DNA from: VXLM01 sp034421575
GTDB lineage: Bacteria > Chloroflexota > Dehalococcoidia > Lucifugimonadales > VXLM01
DNA: 64,000 nucleotides
Direction: 5' to 3'
NCBI GenBank assembly: GCA_034421575.1
Contig: DAOUKG010000057.1
Location: forward strand, 62,001 to 126,000
How positions within the stretch are numbered: position 1 is the first letter of the stretch; each line of letters starts with the position of its first letter. Made by a program: the position numbers and the translations under genes. The notes under the pieces are model-generated. The model ran no database searches, had not been told where the DNA came from, and saw only the letters and a list, made by a program, of their open reading frames with translations. Shown here one piece after another: positions 8,343-15,827 of the stretch.

Positions 8343-8633
8343 CTACAACCCCAACTCGCCGGCAAACTCCTCGAAGTCCCGGCTCTCGCCCGCCTCGAAC
8401 TGCTTCACGGCGCGACGGAACGACTCCATAGCCTCGGTGTCCTTGACGATCTCCAGCGTCTCCATGAGACCCTCGTAGTCGTCCCAGTTCATGATCGCCA
8501 ATACGGGTTTGCCATAGCGCCGGACCGACACCACTCCCGGAGTCGTATTGAGATCATTCACAATTCGGGACAACGAGCGGCTCGCGTCATGCATTCCAAG
8601 CTCTCGTGTCTCCCACTCGGTATCAGTCGTCAT
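8343..8633 (-). CDS. Phd/YefM-family antitoxin, apparently without a toxin
   Basis: This 96-residue protein contains the Phd-type fold: MHDASRSLSRIVNDLN, PGVVSVRRYGKPVLAIMNWDDYEGLMETLEI. That is the N-terminal DNA-binding and dimerisation segment, followed by an acidic C-terminal tail that usually wraps a RelE or Doc toxin. ATG at 8633 follows a GGGGGTT sequence. No toxin ORF follows within the 120 bases before the next gene, and the gene upstream is an unrelated lipoprotein. It may be an orphan antitoxin acting as an autoregulator or serving a toxin elsewhere. Confidence 0.7.
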   Translation of the reverse strand: MTTDTEWETRELGMHDASRSLSRIVNDLNTTPGVVSVRRYGKPVLAIMNWDDYEGLMETLEIVKDTEAMESFRRAVKQFEAGESRDFEEFAGELGL

Positions 8634-8690
8634 TAGATCAACCCCCTTTGCATTATATTGGGATTTCCTCCCCGACATGGGTGGGCATCC

Positions 8691-10514
8691 CTACGGTGCC
8701 TCCCGTATCCGAACCATCAGCTTGTCGCCGTCGTGCCAGGGTTGCGACTCAACGCTCCAACTCAGCGTGTCGTTCGCTGCATCCACCGTCGCGGCGGCTA
8801 CGTCCAAGGATAGCGATACCGTTCCGTCCAACTCGATGAAGTCAACGATGTGGTTCGCGAGTCCAGTGTGGGGTGAGAGGGTCAGCTTCACCGTGCCAAC
8901 CTGCACTGAGCTCATGGAAGAGGGGGGCACATACGAGATGCTGCCGATGGTCGCAGACGCGCCGTTGGAGGCGGTGAACGCCGCGGGCTTGAGGACGCCG
9001 TTCGTGGAGTCCGCAACGACAGTGTTACCAACAGTCACCGGGTCGAAGAATAGCTCGTGCAACGTGCTCTCGGGTGCGGTTACATGCACCGTCACGTGCG
9101 CACGATTCCGGGGTACGTAGTTGCATGGGATCAGTTCGGCCTCCCGATATGTCTGGTGATAGACGTACTGGCCTTTCGGTATTGGACGCAGCATTTTGAT
9201 CGCTGCGGTGTACCCGTTGCTGGAATCGTTATCGTCGTCTATCGTTGCGGCCTCGAACAGGTTACTGTCTGGCCCCCCATCGACCACATACCCATCATAC
9301 CCTGCAGATTTTGGAGTGCCTCTAAGTTGTTTGAGTACGCTACCTGCGGCCTGTCCGGAGCTTGTGTGTTCGTCGATTTCGATCCGAAACTCGGGGAACT
9401 TCGGTACGCCGGACCTCTCCTCCGTGAACTTTAACAGCAGGCACTCCCGGTGGCCTTCTATCGTTGGGGCGGCCATCGCGCTCACAGTCGTGATGCGGGA
9501 CTTTAGGTCCGCCAGCGATATAGTAGGCGGTGTGGGTGTCTCGGTCGTGGGCGCGTCGAGGAAGAACAACTGCGTTTCGTCGGAAGTCCTCGATGCTTCC
9601 AATGAGGTTGCCACTGTAGCTGGCAGCCACACTTTGTTATCTTCGCTGCTGATGGAGTATTGATCGCGTCCATTGAAGACAAGGCCGTCAGTGCTCAATT
9701 CTCCTACGAACACGTATTGGACAGTGGGAGGCCGCCCGGTCACATGATAGGTCTTTGAATTGGCGGACGTCCAGAGGAAGATGATGGCGTCTCGGTTGTC
9801 CCATTGCGAGTCACGTTCCGAGTCGATCCAATTCTGGCTGATCTGAACCGCCTCTTGTGAAGTCGCGTAGGTGCCGTATGGGGGGGCCGTTACTTCAAAA
9901 TCTATGACGCCTACGGCTTGAAGTTCCACAATTGCCGTATTACCGGCGTTGCCTTTTAGCGATTCCAAGATGTCGAAAGTCAGTTCTACGAATGTTGCGT
10001 ACCGCGTGCTGCTTTCAATGGGGCTGTCGAAGAGCCTAACAGCCGGGGAAACTGAACGCAGTCTGGCACGCGCTATCACGTCGGCTTTGAATATGCGCTC
10101 CTCCAGGGTAGTAGGTCCGCGACTATACCCATATGTTGAAGCCCGTACCACGTGGCCCGATGAGCCGGAAGTCATGGTCTGCTCCGTGGGGATTTTCGTT
10201 GGAACCGGCTCTGGCGGGGCAGGATCTTCATTCTGTTGCTGCGGTTCTGGCTCTTCTGCTACGACCGGTGTGGCTTCTGGCGATGTAGACTCGCCTAGCG
10301 CCGGTAACGCTGCGGGAATCGCCGTAGGAAATTGAGTAGACGTTACGGTGTCCACCGGCTTCTGTTCCGCCACGGGCGCGAGCGAAGCCTCCTGCTCAAG
10401 GTCCCCAGTAGTGGGGTGTGGCACGTTCTGCCTGCCGCACCCTACAACCAACAGCATCGCCACCAGCGGGATTCCCGCAACAAACAAAACGCAGATGACC
10501 GTCCTATGCCTCAT
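8691..10514 (-). CDS. Large secreted lipoprotein of unknown function
   Basis: This 607-residue protein begins with a lipoprotein signal peptide: a hydrophobic stretch then the lipobox LVVGC with Cys26. A Pro/Glu/Thr-rich linker follows to about residue 110. The mature part has two regions: residues about 125-320 (RIFKADVIARARLRSVSPA..., FVGELSTDGLVFNGRDQYS) and a C-terminal beta-rich region (about 390-600) ending in SVESQPWHDGDKLMVRIREA, which looks like a cadherin/Ig-like or TonB-like repeat. ATG at 10514 is preceded by AAGGAG. The gene is monocistronic. I recognise no catalytic motif; an envelope-attached adhesion or binding protein is a guess. Confidence 0.7.
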   Translation of the reverse strand: MRHRTVICVLFVAGIPLVAMLLVVGCGRQNVPHPTTGDLEQEASLAPVAEQKPVDTVTSTQFPTAIPAALPALGESTSPEATPVVAEEPEPQQQNEDPAPPEPVPTKIPTEQTMTSGSSGHVVRASTYGYSRGPTTLEERIFKADVIARARLRSVSPAVRLFDSPIESSTRYATFVELTFDILESLKGNAGNTAIVELQAVGVIDFEVTAPPYGTYATSQEAVQISQNWIDSERDSQWDNRDAIIFLWTSANSKTYHVTGRPPTVQYVFVGELSTDGLVFNGRDQYSISSEDNKVWLPATVATSLEASRTSDETQLFFLDAPTTETPTPPTISLADLKSRITTVSAMAAPTIEGHRECLLLKFTEERSGVPKFPEFRIEIDEHTSSGQAAGSVLKQLRGTPKSAGYDGYVVDGGPDSNLFEAATIDDDNDSSNGYTAAIKMLRPIPKGQYVYHQTYREAELIPCNYVPRNRAHVTVHVTAPESTLHELFFDPVTVGNTVVADSTNGVLKPAAFTASNGASATIGSISYVPPSSMSSVQVGTVKLTLSPHTGLANHIVDFIELDGTVSLSLDVAAATVDAANDTLSWSVESQPWHDGDKLMVRIREAP

Positions 10515-10624
10515 AGGCGTTCATCTCCTTGCGTAACAAAACGCGGACAACTCTGCCCGCGTCCCCCTCCAACATGGTTAACGCTACTACAGTCCATTCG
10601 GATTTCCAAATCGACGTCGGACTC

Positions 10625-10719
10625 GTAACTGTTCAGTCTTGGTGAGGGGATTAGATTCCCGCCTACGCGGGAATGACGGTGGTGTGTGTCGAGCGCTCGA
10701 ATGAAGTCTGAACAGTTAC
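10625..10719. mobile_element. MITE-like element, family C
   Basis: The termini GTAACTGTTCAG and CTGAACAGTTAC are a perfect 12-bp inverted repeat; the match extends to 16 with one mismatch. The 95-bp element encloses the hairpin ATTCCCGCCTACGCGGGAAT and has no gene. It lies in the 457-bp gap 10515-10971. The rest of that gap holds a degenerate copy of the GCGCTCTCTGTGGTGAATC repeat and the promoter region of the next gene. Confidence 0.75.
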
Positions 10720-10908
10720 CGGCTCCCTTCTCCGCGCTGTCCCGTCGCGGGAGAGAGCCGGGGTGATGGTGATCCCCCAGCACGCGGTACCTAGCACCCA
10801 GAACCCTCTCACTCCCTTGTGATCCCTGCGCTCTCTGTGGTGAATCCCCCTACGGGACGGTCCTTCTTTTCCCGTTCGTAATTGCCTTTCTCGCGACACA
10901 TAAAGTCG

Positions 10909-10938
10909 TTTACACAGGTTCAATTCGCGTGCTACGAT
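10909..10938 (+). promoter_or_regulatory. Candidate sigma70-type promoter
   Basis: TTTACA and TACGAT are separated by 18 bases, ending 33 bases before the TTG start of the small membrane protein gene. The match is moderate. Confidence 0.3.
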
Positions 10939-10971
10939 TAATGTAGTGTCGGGGCGAAGGAGGGGTGTGAG

Positions 10972-11241
10972 TTGCTGCAAGACACGGCGTATGTCGTCGG
11001 AATTATCCGGGACATTCTTCTAATCTTCGTCTTGGTCTTTACCGGCGTCGCTCTCTTTGTGGTCTACAGGAAGCTATCGAGCGTACTTGAATCGGTGGAC
11101 GGAACGTTAAAGAGTACAAGGGAAGTGGCGGACGCGATATCGGAGCGGTTCTCGGAGTCGTCATCCTCGGGCGCGGGTGTGGCATCAGGGATTGGGAAGG
11201 TACTATCTTTTCTACTGCGACGATCTCGCGCGGATTCGTGA
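10972..11241 (+). CDS. Small membrane-anchored protein
   Basis: This 89-residue protein has one transmembrane helix (about residues 10-31) followed by a helical region KLSSVLESVDGTLKSTREVADAISERFSE. The TTG start is chosen because AAGGAGG lies ten bases upstream and no ATG or GTG is better placed. It is followed after 30 bases by a YtxH gene, and pairs of a DUF948-like or single-helix protein with YtxH are common. A stress-related envelope role is possible. No catalytic motif is visible. Confidence 0.6.
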   Translation: MLQDTAYVVGIIRDILLIFVLVFTGVALFVVYRKLSSVLESVDGTLKSTREVADAISERFSESSSSGAGVASGIGKVLSFLLRRSRADS

Positions 11242-11271
11242 GTTCAACCCAATATAAGGAGGGTACGTATC

Positions 11272-11646
11272 ATGGCTGACAACGATAGTGGAATGGCATT
11301 TATTTCAGGGTTCCTGCTGGGCGGTCTCGTAGGCGCTGCGGTTGGTGTGTTGCTGGCGCCCAAGTCCGGCGCGGAGACGCGAGCCGGCATCGCCGAGCAC
11401 AGTGACGCGTTGAGGAACCGGGCCGAGGACCTGGCCGGCCAGATCGGCCACAACATCAGCCCGACCATCGACAACCTGCGTCACCAGGTGGCCCCGGCGG
11501 TCGAAGTGGTCCGCGAGAAGATGGGCATGGAACCCGCAGTGGCCCCGGTCGAGCCGGAAGTGGCAAGCGCCAACGGCGTCGAAGCGGAGCCGGAAGAGGA
11601 AGCGAAAGAAGCTGCGGCTCCGAAGTCCGCAGCCGCAGCCAGCTAG
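11272..11646 (+). CDS. YtxH domain protein
   Basis: This 124-residue protein shows the YtxH/gas-vesicle-GvpP-like N-terminus FISGFLLGGLVGAAVGVLLAPKSGAETR: a glycine-rich membrane helix ending in APKSG. An amphipathic helical region (RNRAEDLAGQIGHN) and an Ala/Glu-rich tail follow. The family is linked to general stress in Bacillus but its biochemistry is unclear. The start has AAGGAGGG eight bases upstream, and a strong intrinsic terminator follows the gene, so it ends a two-gene operon. Confidence 0.8.
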   Translation: MADNDSGMAFISGFLLGGLVGAAVGVLLAPKSGAETRAGIAEHSDALRNRAEDLAGQIGHNISPTIDNLRHQVAPAVEVVREKMGMEPAVAPVEPEVASANGVEAEPEEEAKEAAAPKSAAAAS

Positions 11647-11672
11647 CTGCAAGAACAGCCCGAGGATGAATG

Positions 11673-11707
11673 CGGGTGGCCTCCGCCGGAGGCCACCCGT
11701 TTTGTTT
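11673..11707 (+). terminator. Rho-independent terminator
   Basis: A perfect 12-bp stem (CGGGTGGCCTCC / GGAGGCCACCCG) with a three-base loop is followed by TTTTTGTTT, 26 bases after the YtxH stop. Confidence 0.9.
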
Positions 11708-11767
11708 AATCGCGACGTTGGGAGTGAATTCTACAAGCCTTATGCTATCGACCGTCGAGGTGACGGA

Positions 11768-11968
11768 TCACGCACGATCGAAATCATCTTTTGATATTCC
11801 GAGATCGCGCACAATCCCGCGTACCGTCCCGGGACGAAGATCCCGTCCCCGCCAGTTCGGAACCGTAGTCCTCAACCGGGTACGGGAATTAATCCAGACT
11901 TCGTGGCTACCACTTCCCTGTCTATCGAAAACGCAGCCAAGCCTCTTGAGCTTGCGAGTAACACCAAT
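11768..11968 (-). pseudogene. hicA: hicA-like mRNA interferase, 5' end lost at a mobile repeat
   Basis: Minus-strand reading gives VTRKLKRLGCVFDRQGSGSH, then EVWINSRTRLRTTVPNW, then RGRDLRPGTVRGIVRDLGIS and KDDFDRA. This is the HicA dsRBD-like fold with the catalytic His in GSGSH and the TTVP strand. About the first nine residues are missing. The frame runs back only to ATT-GGT-GTT and then an in-frame TGA, all inside the family A element. HicA cleaves mRNA and is neutralised by HicB, whose gene lies on the other side of the element. No ATG, GTG or TTG start remains in frame; ATT at 11966-11968 would be the only option. Confidence 0.75.
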
Positions 11969-12065
11969 TCACTTTGACGGAGCCGTATTATCGCTAGCGT
12001 ATCCTATGGATTCCCGCTTTCGCGAGAATGACGGATTCGTGGTGTATTCAAAACGAATTGGTATA
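11961..12065. mobile_element. MITE-like element, family A, between hicB and hicA
   Basis: The ends ACACCAATTCACTTTGA and TTCAAAACGAATTGGTATA are family A termini (TACCAATT/AATTGGTA) around the hairpin core ATTCCCGCTTTCGCGAGAAT. The element is about 105 bp. It replaces the normal hicA start region. Confidence 0.75.
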
Positions 12066-12078
12066 AGTTCTCTGTAGG

Positions 12079-12336
12079 TCAAACCGAGATCATCAACGCG
12101 CCATTCGCAGAGGCAGGTTCAACAATACTCGTCACCACGGCGACGGGGAGTTCATCCCCGTGTTCCTCGTATGACTCGATGAACGCTGCGGCCACGCTCT
12201 GAATGTGGTTCAGAGCGTCTGCAGGACTGTCGCCCCATGCTCTGCAGCCGGGAAGAGCGGGTACTTCGACAAGGTACCTGTCCTCGGTCTCTTCTGACGG
12301 TTCATGCATAACATAATGCAATTTGTAACGCTTCAT
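12079..12336 (-). CDS. hicB: HicB-family antitoxin
   Basis: This 85-residue protein starts MKRYKLHYVMHEPSEETEDRY and continues LVEVPALPGCRAWGDSPADA, the partial RNase-H-like HicB fold with the VPxLPGC signature. LNHIQSVAAAFIESYEEHGDELP follows. No C-terminal ribbon-helix-helix or HTH domain is present. ATG at 12336 is preferred over an in-frame GTG at 12354. The downstream toxin gene is separated and truncated by a family A element, so this copy probably persists without a functional toxin. Confidence 0.8.
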   Translation of the reverse strand: MKRYKLHYVMHEPSEETEDRYLVEVPALPGCRAWGDSPADALNHIQSVAAAFIESYEEHGDELPVAVVTSIVEPASANGALMISV

Positions 12337-12474
12337 ACCGTAGAGTTCTTTCACTCAGTGGGGAGGACAATTCAAGGCTATCAACAGACCGGTTGACAGT
12401 CAAATTGACTTCGTCGTTCCCACCCGCCTACCTGAAAGGGGGGTGGGAACGACACAAACTCACCAAAATGCGCG

Positions 12475-13242
12475 TCACCGTCTCCGCAGTCCGATAACCA
12501 GCCCGACGGTCCCAAGCACCATGCCTGCCGCACCGAACGCCAGGGCAATGATGGGCAGCACGCCCGGTCCCTCCTCCGCTGCGTCGCGCGCTTCTTCCGC
12601 CGTGTTGATGGCTCCCCGCACGGCGCTCTCCATCTCGCGGGCGGACGGGAGTTCTTCTGGGAACTGGAGCGCCACAGGTGACAGGATGTCGTCGAAGTCG
12701 CCGCCTCCGCCATGTGAGGCGAACGTCTCGTTTACCGGCATGCCCTCGATTGCCCCGAATACGCGGAGTTCGTACACGCCAGGGGTGGACGGTATGAGGT
12801 CTGCGGTGTAGCGACCGGGCTCGTCCGCGTCCGCGCTCAGGGTGACTACCCTCGAAGCGCCGGTGGGAACGTACACGACTTCCACTTGCAGGGTGTTTTC
12901 CAACCCCTTCACCGCTCCCGAGTCGCCGTGATGGTCATCAGCCGCCGCCATGGACTCGCCGTTGTGATCATGAGCCGTCGCCGTGGACTCGCCGTTGTGA
13001 TCATGAGCCGTTGCCGTGGACTCGCCGTGGTGATCATCACCACCACTCTCCACTACCTTGATCACACGGACCTCCACGCCATTGGGAAATCCTTCGTAGG
13101 CCGGTTCCACGGTCCAGCCGACGTTGACGCGGTAGTCGCCAACCTCCCGGCCCTCGTGGGCTACTGCGGTCCCAACTGCCAGTCCCAGTACGGCAGCGAC
13201 CGCCGCCGCAAGCCAATATCTCTTGTTGAATATCAGTCGCAT
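12475..13242 (-). CDS. Secreted membrane-anchored protein with His-rich repeats (paralog 1)
   Basis: This 255-residue protein has an N-terminal signal sequence ending near AVAHEGREVGD, a beta-rich domain (YRVNVGWTVEPAYEGFPNGVE, TLQVEVVYVPTGASRVVTLS, PGVYELRVFGAIEG), and a C-terminal membrane helix with an RRR tail. Between the strands lies an insertion of 11-residue repeats of the type ATAHDHNGEST (about residues 65-105), rich in His, Asp and Glu, that could bind metal ions. The start ATG has AAAGGAG upstream. A paralog without the expanded repeats lies next to it. The topology resembles periplasmic copper-resistance (CopC-like) Ig folds, but I cannot assign a family. Confidence 0.65.
   Translation of the reverse strand: MRLIFNKRYWLAAAVAAVLGLAVGTAVAHEGREVGDYRVNVGWTVEPAYEGFPNGVEVRVIKVVESGGDDHHGESTATAHDHNGESTATAHDHNGESMAAADDHHGDSGAVKGLENTLQVEVVYVPTGASRVVTLSADADEPGRYTADLIPSTPGVYELRVFGAIEGMPVNETFASHGGGGDFDDILSPVALQFPEELPSAREMESAVRGAINTAEEARDAAEEGPGVLPIIALAFGAAGMVLGTVGLVIGLRRR
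12920..13040. repeat. 33-bp tandem repeat encoding ATAHDHNGEST units
   Basis: About 3.7 copies of a 33-bp unit (ACTCGCCGTTGTGATCATGA...) are in frame in the His-rich gene. Two central units are nearly identical, indicating recent expansion. Confidence 0.8.
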
Positions 13243-13348
13243 GAATGCTCCTTTCGCGAACAGACACCGTCCCGACGTTTGGGTCACACCACTATACTAC
13301 GAGGGTGACCCAATCGGAACGGTCTATGCCTATGCTAATGAAAGGAGT

Positions 13349-13495
13349 TAGGCGCGAGTGGTCTCTTCGGAACGGCGAGAATTGGGCCTTCGGAATAAGG
13401 GCGCCGGGGGAGACGCCATAGGCGACCGAGTCATCGTCCCGCCCGACGAGCGGTGGAGCTTGCCGATTGGCGGGTACGGTCGCGGAGACCTTCAC
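13349..13495 (-). pseudogene. C-terminal remnant of a second copy of the 14330-14761 gene
   Basis: The frame reads SSPVKVSATVPANRQAPPL, VGRDDDSVAYGVSPGALIP. This aligns with the end of the intact upstream gene: SSPVMIDATVHATQQSPPF, IGPDDDPVAYGIFSDSLIP. The remnant overlaps the 3' end of paralog 2 in another frame. It shows that a two-gene unit was duplicated and the first gene of the copy decayed. Confidence 0.7.
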
Positions 13496-14225
13496 CGGGC
13501 TGCTGCCGCATTCCGATAACGAGGCCCACGGCCCCAAGCACCGTCCCCACTGCGCCAAGCGCCAGCGCCACGATGGGCAGTAGGCCCGGTCCCTCTTTCG
13601 CTGCGTCACGCGCCTCCTCGGCCGTGCTGAGGGCGCCGCGCACCGCGCCTTCCATCTCGCGGACGGACGGGAGCTCTTCGGGGAACTGGAGCGACGTCAG
13701 CGGTCGGATGTCGTCGAATCCGCCGCCGCCCCCCATCGAGGCGAAGGTCTCATCGACCTGCAACCCCTCGATGGCCCCGAAGACGCGGAACTCGTACACC
13801 CCCGTCGTCGTCGGCAGCAGGTCCGCCGTGTAGCGACCGGGTTCGTTCACGTCCGCGCTCAGATTGACCACCCTCGAGGCTCCCGTGGGAATGTATGTGA
13901 CCTCAACCTGGAGGGTGTTTTCCAGGCCTTCGACTACCTCTGCTCCGCCATGATGACCGGCCATTGCCATGCCACCACCCGCGTCGTCCGTACTCATCGA
14001 GGTGGACTCGCCGTGGGGTTCTCCCCCACTCTCCGCCACCCTGGTCACGCGGACCTCCACCCCATTCATGAACCCCTCGTAGGCCGGTTCCACTATCCAT
14101 CCGATGTTGATGTTGTAATCGCCCACCTGCCTGCCCTCGTGGGCAAGCACCGTGCCGACCGTCAGGCTCAGCACGGCGACCGCCGCCGCCGCAAGCCAGT
14201 ATCTCTTGTTGAATGCAAGCTGCAT
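13431..14225 (-). CDS. Secreted membrane-anchored protein (paralog 2)
   Basis: This 264-residue close paralog of the neighbouring His-rich protein has the same signal peptide (FNKRYWLAAA...AHEGRQVGDYNINIGW), beta domain (VEPAYEGFMNGVEVRVTRV, YTADLLPTTTGVYEFRVFGA) and C-terminal membrane helix. The His-rich insert is short (GGEPHGESTSMSTDDAGGGMAMAGHHGG). The last 22 residues (PGEGLRDRTRQSASST...) have no counterpart in paralog 1. They arise from reading another frame of the decayed gene remnant beyond the original stop. The start has AAAGGAG upstream. Function is unknown; metal handling is suggested by the His residues only. Confidence 0.65.
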   Translation of the reverse strand: MQLAFNKRYWLAAAAVAVLSLTVGTVLAHEGRQVGDYNINIGWIVEPAYEGFMNGVEVRVTRVAESGGEPHGESTSMSTDDAGGGMAMAGHHGGAEVVEGLENTLQVEVTYIPTGASRVVNLSADVNEPGRYTADLLPTTTGVYEFRVFGAIEGLQVDETFASMGGGGGFDDIRPLTSLQFPEELPSVREMEGAVRGALSTAEEARDAAKEGPGLLPIVALALGAVGTVLGAVGLVIGMRQQPGEGLRDRTRQSASSTARRAGR

Positions 14226-14329
14226 GAAAGCTCCTTTCAAGAACTGAGGCAGTCCCTGAGGATTGACCACGCGGCGTTGCTGCGCGGGAGATCCGACAGG
14301 AACGGTCAATGCCTATGCGGAGAAAGGAG

Positions 14330-14761
14330 CTAGGCGCGAGGGGGTTTTTTCGGAACGGCGAGGATTGCGTCTTCGGGAATGAGGGAATCGGAGAATATGC
14401 CGTAGGCGACAGGATCGTCGTCCGGGCCGATGAAGGGCGGTGACTGCTGGGTGGCGTGCACCGTCGCGTCGATCATCACTGGGCTGCTCGCGTCGTAGGA
14501 CGCGAGGTAGACGATCCCGTCGGGTGAGGTTTCGTCCTCATAGTAGTGGACGTGGTCCTGCACCTCGAAGGGGTGTACGTGGCCGTATTCGGCGGCACCG
14601 AGATACAGGTGTGCGTGGTTCGGCAGACGCTCTGCGTAGTGGTGGTCGAGCAGCGGGCCTAGCGTGGGGAGGAAGATGGCAGCGGTCGCGGCCGTGGTGA
14701 AGAACGCGCTCAGCAGCGCTCGCAGCACGCAGCCTACAGTTAGGCGCTCTTCCATGTCCAT
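14330..14761 (-). CDS. Small membrane-anchored His-rich protein of unknown function
   Basis: This 143-residue protein has one N-terminal membrane segment (VLRALLSAFFTTAATAAIFLP). An extracytoplasmic region follows with many His residues (DHHYAERLPNHAHLYLG, YGHVHPFEVQDHVHYYEDE). The start is uncertain among GTG 14773, ATG 14761 and ATG 14755; none has a strong ribosome-binding site. It is the first gene of a duplicated unit with the paralog 2 gene, 104 bases apart, and a decayed copy of its 3' end lies before paralog 1. The joint duplication suggests the two proteins work together. No family recognised. Confidence 0.55.
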   Translation of the reverse strand: MDMEERLTVGCVLRALLSAFFTTAATAAIFLPTLGPLLDHHYAERLPNHAHLYLGAAEYGHVHPFEVQDHVHYYEDETSPDGIVYLASYDASSPVMIDATVHATQQSPPFIGPDDDPVAYGIFSDSLIPEDAILAVPKKPPRA

Positions 14762-14788
14762 ATTGTCCCACACGCAGGTCAGGAGCCG

Positions 14789-15649
14789 CTATACGTTCAC
14801 CGTCATCAGCTCGCGGCCCCAGACGATCTCGCCGTCGTAGTAACGGGAGATGTCGCGGAGGGCACGCTCGGTCTCACCGGGAGCGTCCATGTAGTCGGGC
14901 TGGTGCACGATGACGAGTCGCTTGGCGCCCGCGTCCTGCGCCATCTTGGCGGCAGTTTCGCTCCCGCACATGTACTCCTCCTCTGCCGTGCCCTCCGCAT
15001 CGTCCTCGATGTACGTGCAGAGGCAGACCATCGTGTCCACGTCCCTGGCGAGATCCACGACGCTGTCGCAGGGCCTCGTGTCTCCGGTGACGACGACACT
15101 GCCCTCGTCGCTGTCGACCCGGTAGGCGAGGGAGTCGAGCCACGGCTGCACGTGCTCGGCGGGCGCGGCGGTGACCTCCCAGTCCGGACCGTCGACGATC
15201 TTCCCAGGGCCGATATCCTTCGCGACGACGACGGGAGCCGGGCGAGGGAGCACACCGCCCCGCGACGTGAAGGCGTTCAGACTCAGCGGGTGGTTGATCC
15301 TCGCGATCCAGTCGTGGGAGAACGCACCCTCGTGCTCGTCCATGATGCGGTGGGTGATCTTCTCGGTCAGGTTGGGGCCGTACACCCGCAGGTCCTCCTC
15401 GCCGCCCGTGAAGAGGTTCCAGCGGCTGAGAATGAAGCACGGATAGTCGACATCGTGGTCGAAGTGGTGGTGCGTGAAGAAGAGGTTCTCGATCTCGGTG
15501 AGCGGTATTCCCATCTTGACGAGCTTGTGCGTCGACGCGGGGCCGCAGTCGAACATCAGCCGCTCATCGCCGACGTTCACGACGTAGCACGAGCCGAAAC
15601 GCTCGGACGCGGGCGACGGGGTGCCGGACCCGATGATGTCGATCTTCAT
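14789..15649 (-). CDS. Metallo-beta-lactamase-fold hydrolase (RNase Z/arylsulfatase-like)
   Basis: This 286-residue protein has the MBL signature: GSGTPSPASERFGSCYVVNVG at the start as in RNase Z-like proteins, metal-binding HHHFDHD near residue 60, VVVTGDTRPCDSV with the bridging Asp, and a C-terminal LVIVHQPDY containing the last His. This arrangement fits the RNase Z/ElaC-like hydrolase group, but the length and lack of a clear exosite insertion do not prove tRNA processing. ATG at 15649 has AGGAGGG upstream. The neighbours give no further clue. Confidence 0.8.
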   Translation of the reverse strand: MKIDIIGSGTPSPASERFGSCYVVNVGDERLMFDCGPASTHKLVKMGIPLTEIENLFFTHHHFDHDVDYPCFILSRWNLFTGGEEDLRVYGPNLTEKITHRIMDEHEGAFSHDWIARINHPLSLNAFTSRGGVLPRPAPVVVAKDIGPGKIVDGPDWEVTAAPAEHVQPWLDSLAYRVDSDEGSVVVTGDTRPCDSVVDLARDVDTMVCLCTYIEDDAEGTAEEEYMCGSETAAKMAQDAGAKRLVIVHQPDYMDAPGETERALRDISRYYDGEIVWGRELMTVNV

Positions 15650-15710
15650 GTTGACCCTCCTTCTACGCGTTTAAATAGGATAGGCAAGGTTTGTGCTAGC
15701 TTCGTCTATA

Positions 15711-15748
15711 ACCCTCACCCCAGCCCTCTCCCACGACGGGAGAGGGGG
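15711..15748. repeat. CCCTCACCCCAGCCCTCTCCC palindromic repeat
   Basis: CTCTCCCACGACGGGAGAG hairpin preceded by CCCTCACCCCAGCC. Other copies lie at 25177, 45030, 47653, 50789 and 61590. The sequence after it (to 15827) includes CCTCACCCCGCATCGAATGCGGGGCAGG, a related arrangement. Confidence 0.7.
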
Positions 15749-15827
15749 TAGGACCGTCATCCTCACCCCGCATCGAATGCGGGGCAGGCTCACCGCGAAC
15801 GGTTTACAGGAGGTCTGCAACTACTCG

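Noticed and set aside
11670..12077. Plus-strand 135-codon frame
   Set aside because: It crosses a terminator, the antisense of the hicA remnant and a family A element; no protein-like features.
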